Shown piece after piece: positions 20,877-31,333 of a stretch of DNA of 64,000 nt. The stretch comes from Ascarosepion bandense (Eukaryota > Mollusca > Cephalopoda > Sepiida > Sepiidae), in contig JBBBDQ010000332.1 of NCBI GenBank assembly GCA_037127315.1, positions 472,001-536,000 on the forward strand. Direction: 5' to 3'. Positions within the stretch are counted from its first letter, which is position 1. Every line of letters starts with the position of its first letter. The notes below the pieces were generated by a model, which saw nothing but the letters and a program-made list of their open reading frames with translations, did not search any database and was not told where the DNA came from. Both the position numbers and the translations under genes were made by a program.

Positions 20877-21009
20877 TACATATATATATATATATATATA
20901 TGTCAGATGAAAAAGAATTGCAACAGTATGCTTGCTTTTTTTTAATAAATCCGTTCATACTCACGGATAAACTTTCGCGTATTACAATGAAAAGATATGA
21001 GCAGCAACT

Positions 21010-21130
21010 TTGACAGATGTTATTTTCATTCATTTCTTAAGGTAGCAAAGTACTTTCAACCTCTTTCCGAGGTCATCTTCAGAGGTGTGAGTTATGATAA
21101 CAAATGTAACCTGAAAACTGTGTTGCTAAA
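21010..21130 (-). other. CTGAAGATGAC...GGTTGAAAG motif
   Basis: On the minus strand CTGAAGATGACCTCGG, then AAAGAGGTTGAAAGTAC. The stem GACCTC/GAGGTT lies between CTGAAGA and GAAA, which resembles a hammerhead core, but one extra base precedes the stem and no matching stem I is visible. It is treated as a repeat-family motif, not a ribozyme. Confidence 0.35.
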
Positions 21131-21283
21131 ATTACTGTACATTTTTGTCCTGCTTTGGTGAAGACATTTCTCTTATATTGTGAATTCAATCCTTGCCTAA
21201 AAACTTACTATAAAAAAGGTTTTCTTGAATAATTTAAGTCTATCAAATATATACAAAAGCGGGTTTGTATTATATGGTCGGAT

Positions 21284-21578
21284 GTGCGTTGTGGTGCAGT
21301 GGATATCGGCTCGGAAGGAGATATCCAGGAGCTGAGTTCAAATTCCAGTTGAATTCGTTGCATTTCACTTAGGCGCAAATTTCCTTGAGAAAGGTATTAA
21401 TCAGTCTCTTCCTTCCAGTTATGAGTTAAATAACAGGACAGATTGGGTTCTATAGCCTTGGTCGGCAACCAGTCTACCGCAGAAAGTAACGGCAACTCAC
21501 TGCGGGATAAGCTTCTGCTCAGTCTCTTTCGAGACATGATCGCCCAATCGTGTATCACCTATAGCACTTAACTGACTA
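21284..21578 (+). mobile_element. tRNA-derived SINE, full length
   Basis: The copy starts GTGCGTTGTGGTGCAGTGG, which includes box A. Box B is GAGTTCAAATTCC. It ends CACTTAACTGACTATC. With the 21579-21850 flank it forms a unit duplicated in inverse orientation at 52650-53213. Confidence 0.9.
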
Positions 21579-21851
21579 TCTCTTTCAATGCTTTTTCAGT
21601 GAAGTACTCTTACCCTGGAAAAACATGTAAAAGTCTTGTAATTTTCACTTAATTTCTTAACTGTATTATTGTTATTAATAGTGAAATAAATTAATTTTAA
21701 AAATAATTTCTTAGGTTTACCGGTTTTATTTATGGCGAATTGAAATCATTTTTTTTTTTTTTTGGTTCCATTTCTCTCTTCTTTCTTTTTCTCCTGCTTC
21801 TTTTCCTCATTTTCCTAAATATTGTTATTATTATTTAATTTTATATTTTCA
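21579..21851 (+). repeat. SINE-flanking segment duplicated at 52650-52927
   Basis: From AATGCTTTTTCAGTG through TAGGTTTACCGGTTTTATTT, the T-run, CTCCTGCTTCTTTTCC to TTTTATATTTTC. The reverse complement is found at 52650-52927 with high identity, including the same junction to the 3' end of the SINE. Confidence 0.85.
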
Positions 21852-22181
21852 AAGGTATTAATCCGTCTCATCCCACCAGTTATGAGTTAAATAACAGGAC
21901 AGATTGGGTTTTACAGCCTTGGCTGGCAACCAGTCTACCACTGAAAGCAATGGCAACCTACTGCGGGATAATCTTTTGCTTTCTGCGGTAGACTGGTTGC
22001 CAGCCAAGGCTATAGAACCCAATCTGTCCTGTTATTTAACCCATAACTGGGAGGAAGAGACGGATTAATACCTTTCCTAAGGGTATTTGCGCGTAAGTGA
22101 ATGCCAGGAATTCAACTAGAATTCGAACTCTGCTCCCCGATTTCTCGTTCCGAGCCGATATCCACTGCTCCACAACGCACC
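21852..22181. mobile_element. Two SINE copies joined head to head as an inverted repeat
   Basis: A plus-strand body fragment (21852-21978, from AAAGGTATTAATCCGTCTC to GCGGGATAATCTT) is followed directly by a minus-strand copy (21979-22181) that runs from CTTTCTGCGGTAGACTGG to the head CGTTCCGAGCCGATATCCAC and CACAACGCAC. The shared ~105 bp can fold into a long hairpin. Confidence 0.88.
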
Positions 22182-23269
22182 TGCAATCAGTATCTGCAAT
22201 CAGTATCTGCCCTTTAGCTTGACTACACTTGATGACGTCATATTTGATTAGAGAGGCCTTCTTGTTATTATAGCGAAAGTCACGGGATTGGACGGTAACG
22301 TTAGTTAATATAAGTATATATGTGTGTATGTGTTGGGAAAAGTCTACAAAAATCATTTCCGATTAAATCATTGAAATGTAGCGAGATGTTGCTGTGATTT
22401 TGCATTTGTTTGGATCTCAATATAAACGTATATGAATGAGTGTGCATAGAGCTGTAACTTCTGTGGGTTACTGAAACGCAGCTACATCGTTATAAATTTG
22501 TTTTAGTTGGAATTTTTCTTTGAAGATAGTATTATTTTATTTATTTTTACTGGCGGAACCCATGAAATTTCCCGGGAAGGATAATTATGATTTCCTGGAA
22601 AAAGTTTACTTTGTCATTTTACAAATGATACGTCTTCAAACATAAAGGTATTGGATAATAAAATAAAGATAACACAGAGTGTAATTTTATTAAAATATTT
22701 ATAATAGTAATGTCCATAAAAGCTACTTTACTGTAATCTTATATTATATAAAGCGACGTATTCACAGACCATAACCAAAATACTGTACGCTATTTTGTGA
22801 GAGGTTTCGGAAGAGAAAATATTTTTTTTATTACTGAAAAATCACAGCTCCTGTGTCCATTGTAAACAGAAAAGACCAACAGAGCAATGGCCAAGGGTGT
22901 AGAGGCCAGAAATTTCGTTATTAGGTCGCGGGATACAACAAACCTACCTATTTTTACTATATTGTACAGTACACACATATATTCGCACACACTGCTACAA
23001 CCACCAGCTTAAGCTGCTACTGCGACAGTAATGCTATAGGCTCTCCCCTTCTACTCTCTCACTTTTTACTACCCTTCCGTTTGGCAATGGTGAGAGAAAG
23101 ACTGAGGAGAGTAGCGTTTATAGATTATAAAAAGATAGAGGGGAAAAAAAAGCTTGTATAGAGAGTAAGTGTGTTATCTTTCTTCAGTGGTGTAACGGAC
23201 GGTGGAACTAAGTAACTAAGTAATTAAGGAAGGAACAAGCAGAATTATTATATGATGTATTTTCTTCTT
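22182..23269. other. No recognised feature
   Basis: Unique-looking, AT-rich DNA. The short minus frames at 22036-22356 and 22790-22990 include SINE sequence or low-information sequence and are not called. Confidence 0.5.
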
Positions 23270-23856
23270 CTTAGTGTGCCGTTTCCCTTTAAGAGTTAGG
23301 CTAACATGGACTCCCACTTGGTCCTGTCTCTTGTCGCTCTCAATATTTTTCCACTCCCAAACCCTGCTCCACCATCCATTTGATCAGGCCTATCAAGTAT
23401 GTCTCGCGCTGCTTTCCCCTGTCTCTCTTTCTTGCTATCCGTTCTGTGAGTGTTAGATTCTCCAGTGTTAGATTCTCTTTATTACGTAACTCAGAAACTT
23501 CATTTGTCTCTTCCTGGTGTTAACTATGAAATTTCTTCTCGTTTGCAACATCCCCAACATCTCATCGTTGCTCGCGTGTTTGGCTCACGGTATCTTTAAC
23601 ATTCTTCTGTAGAACCATATTACTGCTGCTTCGAGGCTCTGTTTCGTCCCTGAGGAGATTGTCCAACATTCACTTCCATACAGAAAGACAGACGTCACAT
23701 AGCAATCAAGAACTCTCTCTTTTTTTTTTTTTTTTTTGTTGTTTCCAATGAGATTTTTTATTTCTCAATATTCTGGTTAATTTTTAAAGTGCGTCTTTGG
23801 CAATGACAGTGCGTATTCGGTTCTTAGTCTGTCAGAACGCTTTCCAGGAATTTAAT
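23270..23856 (-). pseudogene. LINE 3' fragment (endonuclease-RT family), old copy
   Basis: On the minus strand this aligns block by block with the younger copy at 23857-24640: the site corresponding to QYGSECW, the FYRRML-like region, and the terminal region before a TTCTTCTT (GAA on the minus strand) tail at 23265-23273. Stops and indels are numerous. It lies directly 5' to the next copy in the same orientation. Confidence 0.75.
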
Positions 23857-24660
23857 TTATTTCCTCTTCTTCTCTGTGCCTTGTCCCTTCAGGACGTAGG
23901 CGATCATGGCCTTCCACTTTTCCCTATACTTGGTGGCTCTGAGCACACCTTCTCCTGTTACACCATGCAATCTTCGTTCCGTCATCCATCTGATTAGGTC
24001 CTTTAAATATGTTATCCGTTGCTTTCCCCTGTCTCTTTTTCCTTCTATCTGGCCCGTTAGTATCATATTCTCCAAGTCCTCCTTCCTCATTGCGTGCCCC
24101 AGGAACTTGAGCTGTCTTTTCCTGATGCTCAGTATTAATTTCCTTTTTGTTTCTATCATTTCCAAAACCTCATCATTGCTCACATGCTCGATTCATGATA
24201 TTCCCATCATCCTTCTGTAGAACCACATTTCAGTTGCTTCAAGTTTTCCTTCATCCTTGATGGTATTGTCCAGCATTCACTACCATATTGAAGGACAGAC
24301 AGCACGTAGCAATCCAGTACTCTCTTCCTAGTTTCAAGCGAAATTGTCCTGTTTCTTAATACTTTACTCAACTTTTGGAATGCTTCCTTCGCCATGCCAA
24401 TTCGCCTTCGAATCTCTGTATCGCATTTTCTGTCTTCTGTTATAACGCTTCCCAGGTATTTAAATTTTTGTATCTGCTTGATTCTGGTATCCCCGACCTG
24501 TATTTGGCATTTTGGGTTGTCCATTTTACTGATGACCATGCATTCGGTTTTCGTGCAGTATATTTCTAGTCTTTCTTGTTACTTTCTCCTACCTTCTGTA
24601 GGAGGTCTTGTAGCTTCCTTTCTGTATCTGCTATCAGCACTGTATTACCTTAGGTTGTTT
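23857..24660 (-). pseudogene. LINE 3' fragment (endonuclease-RT family)
   Basis: Two overlapping minus frames form the end of a reverse-transcriptase ORF. The first (24539-24207) contains KFKYLGSVITEDRKCDTEIR, then RRIGMAKEAFQKLSKVL, then SVLQYGSECWTI. The second (24183-23857) contains RKRQLKFLGHAMRKEDLENM and ends in KWKAMIAYVLKGQGT followed by basic residues. This is the C-terminal region typical of RTE/endonuclease-RT LINEs of invertebrates. One frameshift separates the two frames near 24207. Upstream catalytic motifs are missing (5' truncation). The 3' end is a short (GAA)n tail. The same family is found at 23270, 25560, 26084, 30558, 36590, 41220, 49290, 52268, 54205, 57735, 60640 and 61548. 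Confidence 0.88.
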
Positions 24661-24779
24661 CATTTCATTTACTTGTTTTATTTTAGTTTCACCGACATTA
24701 TTTTAATTTTTGTCTGTTTAATTTTTGTCTTTAATTTGTCTGAAATTTTTAACAGGGGTAGCATTCTGCTATTGTAAAT

Positions 24780-25560
24780 AATTTTTGCGTTTAAATTGTT
24801 TTTTATTATTGGAGTAGATAGTACCCACCATCATCTGATTTTACACTCCACCCCCTTCATTTGTACAGGAGTAGAGGTGATCGCTTTTTTTTTCAATTGG
24901 AGTAGATAGACTGAACTATCGCCCAGTTCACACACCACCCACGTCTATTGAACAGGTGTAGAGGCTCATCCCTTGTTTGATGTTTAGGATGTGGTTTCCG
25001 GCTTTCTCTTTTCCAATCTTTCCACTTTCTTTTTTGTTTATTTTTTTTTCAATTGGAGTAGATAGCCTGAACTATCGCCCAGTTCACACACCAGCCACGT
25101 CTATTGAACAGGTGTAGAGGCTCATCCCTTGTTCCCTGTTTAGGATGTGGTTTCCGGTTTTCTCTTTTCCAATCTTTCCACTCTTCTCTTTTGTTAATTT
25201 TTTTTCAATTGGAGTAGATAGACTGAACTATCGCCCAGTTCACACACCACCCACGTCTATTGAACAGGTGTAGAGGCTCATTCCTCGTACCCTGTTTAGG
25301 ATGTGGTTTCCGGTTTTCTCTTTTCCAATCTTTCCACTTTCTTTTTTGTTTATTTTTTTTTTCAATTGGAGTAGATAGACTGAATTATCGCCCGGTTCAC
25401 ACTCCACCCTCGTCTATTGAACAGGTGTAGCGGCTCATCCTTTGTTCCCTGTTTAGGATGTGGTTTCCGGCTTTCTCTTTTCCAATCTATTCACTCTTAC
25501 GTAGCCTCCTGCACACCAGTGGCCTTACCATCTTGCTAGGTGATATGATTTAAAAAAATG
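24780..25560 (+). mobile_element. VNTR-tailed retroelement, four units plus 3' end
   Basis: Four units of about 156 bp are seen by the recurring AACAGGTGTAGAGGCTCAT at 24951, 25107, 25263 and 25420. Each contains CAATTGGAGTAGATAGACTG, AACTATCGCCCAGTTCACAC and GGATGTGGTTTCCGG. The last unit passes into CTCTTACGTAGCCTCCTGCA, then CACCAGTGGCC and GATATGATTTAAAAAA (25495-25558). That end is the 3' end of the Jockey/CR1-like LINE at 58105-58908. No protein is encoded. Confidence 0.88.
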
Positions 25561-25680
25561 TAGTTGGCATTTGGGGATCTTTTTGCTGATGATCATGCAT
25601 TCAGTTTTCTTGAAGTTTATGCCCAGTCCTTTCTTCTCGCTACGTTTTGTAGGAGGGCTTGCATTTTCTTTTAGGTAGAT
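25561..25680 (-). pseudogene. LINE fragment (endonuclease-RT family)
   Basis: GTTGGCATTTGGGGATCTTT, then TGATGATCATGCATTCAGTT and the TAGGAGGGCTTGCA part match the region 24490-24610 of the better copy. Only about 115 bp survive. Confidence 0.7.
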
Positions 25681-26083
25681 ATGTTAGATTCCTGACGAAT
25701 GGATCTGTAGAAAGATGGTGATGCAAAGTAATGCTCTAAGCGAGTGATTATAGTTAAAAGTAATGCTATTATGATGCTTTTTTTCAAAATACATTCTCTT
25801 TGCATAGGTTTCCGGATGTATAAAAAATCCTGTACAAAAGTGCAGATGATGAGATTAAGTTATTAGCTGTGAGAGGAAGGCCCTGAAACGGCGCACATTC
25901 TCTCCTGATGACTCCAATTTAAATATAAATTCGAAAGGATCAAAAGAAGTTCAATGAAGTCATATGCCGTAGAGAAGCTCGGTGGAACTGTTATTGGTAT
26001 GAGGAGCATTTTATATTCAGCTTGCTTCAGATGAGTGTCAGTTACTTTCCAGCAATTTCCTTCTGATGAGATTAAGTTATTAT
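25681..26083. other. Unclassified DNA with an 18-bp direct repeat
   Basis: GATGAGATTAAGTTATTA occurs at 25853-25870 and 26066-26083. The second copy abuts the (TTC)n tail of the next LINE. I see no gene. Confidence 0.6.
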
Positions 26084-26800
26084 CTTCTTCTTCTTCTTCT
26101 TCTTCTTCTTCTTCTTCTTCTATGTGCCCTGTCCTTTCAGGACGTAGGCGATCATGGTTCCCCCCGTCTCCCTATCCATTGTGGCTCCTAGTATGTTTGT
26201 TCCCGTTACTCCTGTCAACCCATGTTCCGTCAACCACCTGATCAGGCCCTGCAAATATGTTATCCCCTGTCTTCCTCTGTCTCTCTTTCCTTCTATCTGG
26301 CCAGTCAGTATCAGGTTCTCCAGGCTTTCCTTCCTCAATGCGTGTCCCAGGAACTTCAGTTGTCTCTTCCTGAAGCTCAGTATCAATTTCCTCTTTGTTG
26401 CCATTCTTTCCAACACCTCATCGTTGCGTCCATAATATCCACAGCATCCTTCTGTAGAACCACATTTCGGCTGCTTCCAGTTTTGTCCTCATTTTCGATG
26501 ATATTGTCCAGCATATTGAAGAACTAACATCACGTAGCAGTCCAGCACTCTATTCTTTGTTTCCAGTGAGATTTTCCTGTGTGTTAGTATTTTTGCTCAG
26601 CTTCTGGAACGCGTCCTTTGCCATGCCAATTCGCCTTCGGATCTATGTGTCGCACTTTCCATCTTCAGTTAGGACACTTCCTAGGTATTTAAATTTTTGT
26701 ACTTGCTTGATTCTGGTATCTCCCACATTTATTTGGCATTTTGGGTTGTACCTTTTGCTGATGACCATGCACTCAGTTTTCGTCTTCATCAGATCAAAAT
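26084..26800 (-). pseudogene. LINE 3' fragment (endonuclease-RT family) with (GAA)n tail
   Basis: The minus frame 26416-26120 reads KRKLILSFRKRQLKFLGHAL, then RKESLENLILTGQIEGKRDR and ends MIAYVLKGQGT. Upstream frames carry the counterpart of the KYLGSVLTEDGKCDT region near 26640-26700. The element ends in a pure (TTC)n tract on the plus strand (26084-26121), its (GAA)n tail. Frameshifts separate the pieces and the 5' part is missing. Confidence 0.88.
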
Positions 26801-27692
26801 GAAGGATAAAATAGCATAATGCAGTACACGAGCTTGTAGAGAAAAATCTACTCGGTAATATACGCTGAGTGAGCGGATGTAAAATCCAACAAACACCAAC
26901 GAATCACTGATAAACAATTCCGATATATCATCCATTAAAATAACTGAACATCCAAGCTTACAACAGCAGGTATTCACAAGTGTTCACCCTTTTAGATACT
27001 GACCAGACTCGACACGGGAATTCGGCCAATGAAAATCGGTCTCCGCCCCTTCGATTTTCTGATGTCTTAGTTCGACCAATGAGATCATGCCAACTCGCAT
27101 CGAACCGAATCCAGCTCGGGTCATTTCGGACTGGTGTATTCAACAGTGGCCTTGGCATCTGGGTGACCTGATCAAATCACTCTGACACTTTTCAGATTAG
27201 CGGAATACATTTCAAATCTAAGAGAAATCCATATAGAACATGAAAAGAGGCGTAAATCATGAAAGACGAGAAATGTATATTTATCCAAAATAACTTTATT
27301 TTATGCTCCCATGTTTTTAGAAGCACTTGATGGTACTAAAATTATTATTTTTTGCCTAAGCTCACATCGCGTGACGCAATAAAACATTAATAATATCACC
27401 AATTTCAATTTCTCTCTCTTTGTTTTAAACCAACCAAAGGAAAGCATCCCCGCTGGAGAAGCGAAAGCATCACCGCGTGAGATAGTGTCACACTGACCAG
27501 ACTCGACATAGCTTAATTTATGTTAATCCACGGGAATTAGTGTTTCAAATCGCTATGAGTGTAAACCTAAAGGTTTAAAGTGTAAATAATAAATCCTCAT
27601 TTCAGAACTTCATACCTAAAAAAATACAGGTAGCTGTGGAGAGACATGAAGGATCGCGGAAGTTCAAATAATAATTATGTTTGCTAAGAAAT
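26801..27692. other. Unclassified, locally GC-richer DNA
   Basis: The parts 26960-27180 and 27430-27530 are richer in GC and CpG than the surroundings. ACTGACCAGACTCGACA occurs at 26999 and 27494, so part is repetitive. No gene model can be supported. Confidence 0.5.
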
Positions 27693-27795
27693 CAGTCAGT
27701 TAAGTGCCATACGTGATACACGCTTGGGCGATCATGTCTCGAAAGAGACATGACTGACTGGGCAGAAGATTATCTCGCAGTACGTTGCCATTGCG
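27693..27795 (-). mobile_element. SINE 3' fragment
   Basis: CAGTCAGTTAAGTGCCATAC, then GATCATGTCTCGAAAGAGAC and GCAGAAGATTATCTCGC are the reverse complement of the last ~100 bp of the 295-bp SINE. Confidence 0.88.
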
Positions 27796-27837
27796 AAGTA
27801 TTAATTCACAATTATCTAAATACCGGAAACAATTTCT

Positions 27838-28215
27838 GTGGGGATATGTTCAATTCGTTTTCTTTCAAATTGGATAAAGTTAATGGAAAATGAATCGAGT
27901 TTTATATGCGATTTAAATGAATTTTTGATCGCCGGTGCTAATCTCGTAAAGATCTTTGATAAATATCTAAGTGCGTATGTATTTGGCCGTATGCTAGGTG
28001 TGCGATTCACGCATTCCTCCCTTGATGCGCAGATGTTACTTATTAATTCCGCCAATGTAGAAGCCGGTGAATTCTCTCGCAAAACGCTAAAAAATATTAC
28101 ACGCTTCATTAAAATCGTCAAGATGGCGGCTCTCCATCCCTTACCCGACAATCCCGTCTGTAAACGGCAACTTTGCCGGCCGAACCCCGTTAAACACATG
28201 TTTTTATTTGGCTAA
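27838..28215 (+). CDS. Hypothetical open frame, 125 codons
   Basis: This frame starts at ATG 27838 and ends at TAA 28213. Its predicted protein has no motif I know. The opposite strand is also open over nearly the same interval (27816-28199), so openness alone is weak evidence. Base composition is more balanced and CpG-richer than the neighbourhood, and an AAGATGGCGGC start-like context lies inside at 28119. It could be an exon, a promoter-proximal CpG-rich patch or part of an old repeat. No neighbouring gene gives context. Confidence 0.2.
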   Translation: MGICSIRFLSNWIKLMENESSFICDLNEFLIAGANLVKIFDKYLSAYVFGRMLGVRFTHSSLDAQMLLINSANVEAGEFSRKTLKNITRFIKIVKMAALHPLPDNPVCKRQLCRPNPVKHMFLFG

Positions 28216-28707
28216 ATTTGTTTGAAGTTATTTCTAATTAATTTAGGAAAATCAAGCAAAATAATAAACTTAATATACATATAAATGTAAGAATTCGGTT
28301 CGAAGAGTAACAAGCCATTAAATACTAACGGTGAAATAGCCTACCTAGGGCAATAGCATTTTTGTCTATTTTAAACTATTTCCCTTCGGACCTCACACAT
28401 TTATCTCAGCCTCCCTTTTACTTTTTAAAGCAGTTTGTAAAATCCTCTTTAGGGATCACCATAAACTGTCAAATCCTGTTCTATTTAATTAGTTCTATAA
28501 CGTGTTTCTGGGGATTTTAGTTGTTTTTCTTCCCACTGCAAACAAGGTAATAAAAATGCAAGGGGTTACTACAAGTAAAATAAACAAAGAGGACAATAAA
28601 AGAACAGATATTAAGAAAACAGAAGAAAATGATTGATATTGTATTAAAATTTTTTAAACTAGCAATTTAAATAGTGAAATTATGGGACCTAGCTGCCAAT
28701 TTGTCAT

Positions 28708-28856
28708 AATGCCCTCCTACGAGGAATGGACACTTCCTCTTGTTATATATAGTTACCTGCGTGACTTCCGGGACAACAGTTAATGAAGGTAGTTAACAAC
28801 AGTTGACGACAGCCACTAGTCGCGCAATAAGCAGCATAATAATACCTTCGGAGTTA
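28708..28856 (+). mobile_element. LTR-like repeat fragment
   Basis: TACGAGGAATGGACACTTCC, then TCTTGTTATATATAGTTACC and TGCGTGACTTCCGG match the reverse complement of 32719-32785 almost exactly. Further on, AATAAGCAGCAT has a counterpart in AATAAGCAGCGT of the other copy. A TATA-like box followed by an AATAA signal is what an LTR would show. It is cut at 28856 by the next element. Confidence 0.45.
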
Positions 28857-29200
28857 CACTGCCGGCCATAATTATTAGGCAACCTCAGTGTTTTAAAAAT
28901 TGATTCATACTATTTTTTAGTATTTATTCCCAAGTGAATAATTGCAAATGAAAATAGAATGGTTCTTTTGTTAACATTGCACAATAACATGTGCATCAAA
29001 TGAATTCATAAATATTTAATAATTACCTATATTGCAGTTTCTTTAATGAAAGCATGAAGAAAATTTAGGGTGATTCGGACGAGATTATCTTTGCTTCCTT
29101 GACTTGTAAAATTTTGCAAACTAATAATACTAAAGTTCCATTCTATTTTTATTTGACAATAAATACTAAATATACTATGAAATACATCAATTCTTTTAAT
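28857..29200 (+). mobile_element. Tc1/mariner-like MITE with long terminal inverted repeat, 3' end missing
   Basis: After a TA dinucleotide (28855-28856) the element starts CACTGCCGGCCATAATTATT. Its arm from 28900 (TTGATTCATACTATTTTTTA, then GTATTTATT, then AAAATAGAATGG) is mirrored at 29125-29192. The outermost ~45 bp of the right arm are absent, and a Helitron-like element begins at 29206. No transposase is encoded. Confidence 0.7.
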
Positions 29201-29205
29201 AATAA

Positions 29206-29945
29206 CTAGCAGTATATCCCGGCGTTGCTCGGATGTAATGAAGCTTTAAAACTAATCCATGATCCTGGAGCTTAGACTCTTTGGACGTTGGCACGAAAGA
29301 CTAAAAAGCAATAGTTGTTTGCAATTAAAACAAAACCGTAGACTGAAAGAAAAATGAATGGATGTAAGTCAAATTTTGATTTCCTGCTATCGATATCAAA
29401 TAAGTTTTTTCGTCGTAAACTGAATTTTGAAGGCTAAATAAGTTCACTGATTAAAGGTTATCATGGCTGAGACTAAGAAATACAATTATACCTACTTAGA
29501 GCCAAACCCGAAGCAAAAACTAAAATAAAAGGGCTGAAAAAAATACAAACATACAGGCATATAAACAGATCCACACACAAACATCTTGCCTTTTATATAT
29601 ATCGATTTATATATTATCGATTTTCTGCACTATTGTAAGAACTGCAACCTTGAAACTTCTGAATATCGTTTCTTATGTCTTTGTCTATGAGTGTATCAAA
29701 TTTGATTAAAATCAGACCACTCCTTCTTTAACCCGATTTTTTCGACTATCGATTTTCGATATTTATCGGGGCTACCTAGACACAAAACCTAGCTAAGAAC
29801 ATTCGCAGACGCTTATAGTACAACTGTGTAAATTTTCAAGAAAATCGGTTCAGCCGTTTCGGAGTTTATAGGTAACAGACACACACAAACAGAGACACAC
29901 ACACATACACACACAAACAAATTTCCATTTATAAATGAGTTTAGA
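29206..29945 (-). mobile_element. Helitron-like non-autonomous element, copy D (complete ends)
   Basis: On the minus strand it begins TCTAAACTCATTTATAAATG at 29945 and ends CCGAGCAACGCCGGGATATA, then CTG, then CTAG at 29206. The flanks are A on the 5' side and T on the 3' side in element orientation. It is longer (740 bp) than copies B and C because of ~290 bp near the 3' end (29280-29570). Part of that piece, TTTAGTCTTTCGTGCC, is also in copy E. Confidence 0.88.
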
Positions 29946-30540
29946 TGATGTTATGAATATGTGATGCAATGAATATGCATACACCTTGGTTTGCCTCACT
30001 GTAATATGATTGACTTGTGTCAGCGATAAATACAGGCTAAGGCGAGGACGTCGCTAAATCTACGTCTGTAGGTCTACGTCTGTTGACTACGCCAGCGTCT
30101 CAGCATACTACATATGACTACGACGAGTACCGTCCACTACGGATACTTGCTAGATTGTCTTACCCGGTTATGTTTGCTAAAACCCCTTAGCTACTTAGTA
30201 TAATATATAGATATACCCCTTTCCGGGACATATCACTTAATTATGACGCAAAACAAATAGATTTATAAATCTCATGTTAAATATTTTATTGAAAATCTTG
30301 AACAGCTGCTCCGTCTGTTTCCCCGCACACTTCAAATATATCCATGACGTTACGAAACACATTTTGAAGCATTTCATCAGTTATCTCTTGCGCTGTTTAT
30401 TGAACGCATTCTTTAAGCTCTGCTAAACTACTAATCTTTTGTTGATAAACATTTGTTCTGTATGAAACCCTATGCAAAGAAATTCAGGATTTAAAGTGGA
30501 TCAACAAAGATCTGCTCTTGTGTACCCATTATTAAAGTGC
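29946..30540. other. No recognised feature
   Basis: Unclassified AT-rich DNA between a Helitron-like copy and a LINE fragment. Confidence 0.5.
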
Positions 30541-30557
30541 ATGAAATAATTCAAGTT

Positions 30558-30838
30558 AAAAAAGTTCGACAAGGATGTCTTTTCACCGGATCTCTTCAAC
30601 TTATACAGCAAGACAATTCTGAGAGCCCGAAAAATAATGCTAGGATTCATCATTGGCGGCCACAATCTGAACAATTTCAGATATGTAGATGATGCAGTGC
30701 TGATAGCAGACACAGAAAGTAAACTACAAGACCTCCTACAGAATGTAAGCTGAAGAAAGCCGAAAGAACGGACTACAAATAAAATACAAGAAAACTGAAT
30801 GCATAGTCATCAGTAAAAAGGAGAGCCCAAAATACCAA
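30558..30838 (+). pseudogene. LINE reverse-transcriptase core fragment (catalytic region)
   Basis: The plus frame reads KKVRQGCLFSPDLFNLYSKT, then FIIGGHNLNNFRYVDDAVLI, then ADTESKLQDLLQNV, a frameshift, then ESRKNGLQIKYKKTECIVIS. The YVDD box is the catalytic reverse-transcriptase motif (usually YADD in this group) and VRQGCxLSPxLFN is the preceding motif. The fragment therefore lies just upstream of the region seen in the other LINE copies in this window. One frameshift or stop occurs after QNVS. Dead fragment. Confidence 0.88.
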
Positions 30839-30949
30839 TAAGAGTCTCGAATACTTTTCCAAAAAGCGGTAGCTAGCTAATAGGGTGATAATTATTTAAA
30901 GTAATAGCCGATTTCAGAAACATAATTTTATTCTTGAAAACCTAACTGT

Positions 30950-31266
30950 AGAAATGATGAAATTAGTCAATATTTTGGCATCTGTGCACCTCTGCCATCG
31001 ATCGACGAGATTATTTATTCCTCGTTGATAAAACGTTGTTGGCTGTGTTGCAAGAAATCTTTGAAAGCTGATTCCACCTCTGGTTTAGACCTAAAAGTTT
31101 TACCATTTAAAAATGTGTTTAAGTGCTTAAGAATAATAATCAGTAAATGAAAGGTCAGGAGAATATGGAGGATATGGTAAACCCTCGTATTCTAAACCTG
31201 TAATTTTTTGCAATGTCATTTTTAACGTGTAGCCGCTCAATATCGTGAAGCAGAATTAGACCAAGT
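30950..31266 (-). pseudogene. mariner transposase, C-terminal part
   Basis: In minus-strand order I read LGLILLHDIERLHVKND, then after a frameshift TGLEYEGLPYPPYSPDLSFT and DYY, then after a stop HLNTFLNGKTFRSKPEVESA and FKDFL, then after another frameshift FYQRGINNLVDRWQRCTDAK. These match the mariner transposase order HDNARPH ... YSPDLSPTDYHFF ... FY..GI..LV.RW..C. The second aspartate (in HDIERLH) and third aspartate (FTDYY) of the catalytic triad are present; the N-terminal half is absent. The element is dead, with at least three breaks. Confidence 0.88.
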
Positions 31267-31283
31267 TTAAACTCATGAAAGAA

Positions 31284-31333
31284 AAGACACACAAACACAC
31301 ACAGGCAAAGTTCCATTTATAAATAAGTTTAGG
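31284..31333 (-). mobile_element. Helitron-like 5' end fragment
   Basis: The minus strand reads CCTAAACTTATTTATAAATG, then GAACTTTGCCTGTGTGTG, matching the first ~50 bp of copies B to E. The rest is missing. It lies directly upstream of the mariner fragment. Confidence 0.75.

Noticed and set aside
25915..25940. CTGATGA followed 21 nt later by GAAAG, hammerhead-like
   Set aside because: The intervening sequence does not form a stem II next to the boxes, and no stem I or III can be drawn.
26960..27180. Host gene exon suggested by balanced composition
   Set aside because: Short frames on both strands, no splice-site logic, and a 17-bp sequence shared with 27494 indicates repetitive DNA.
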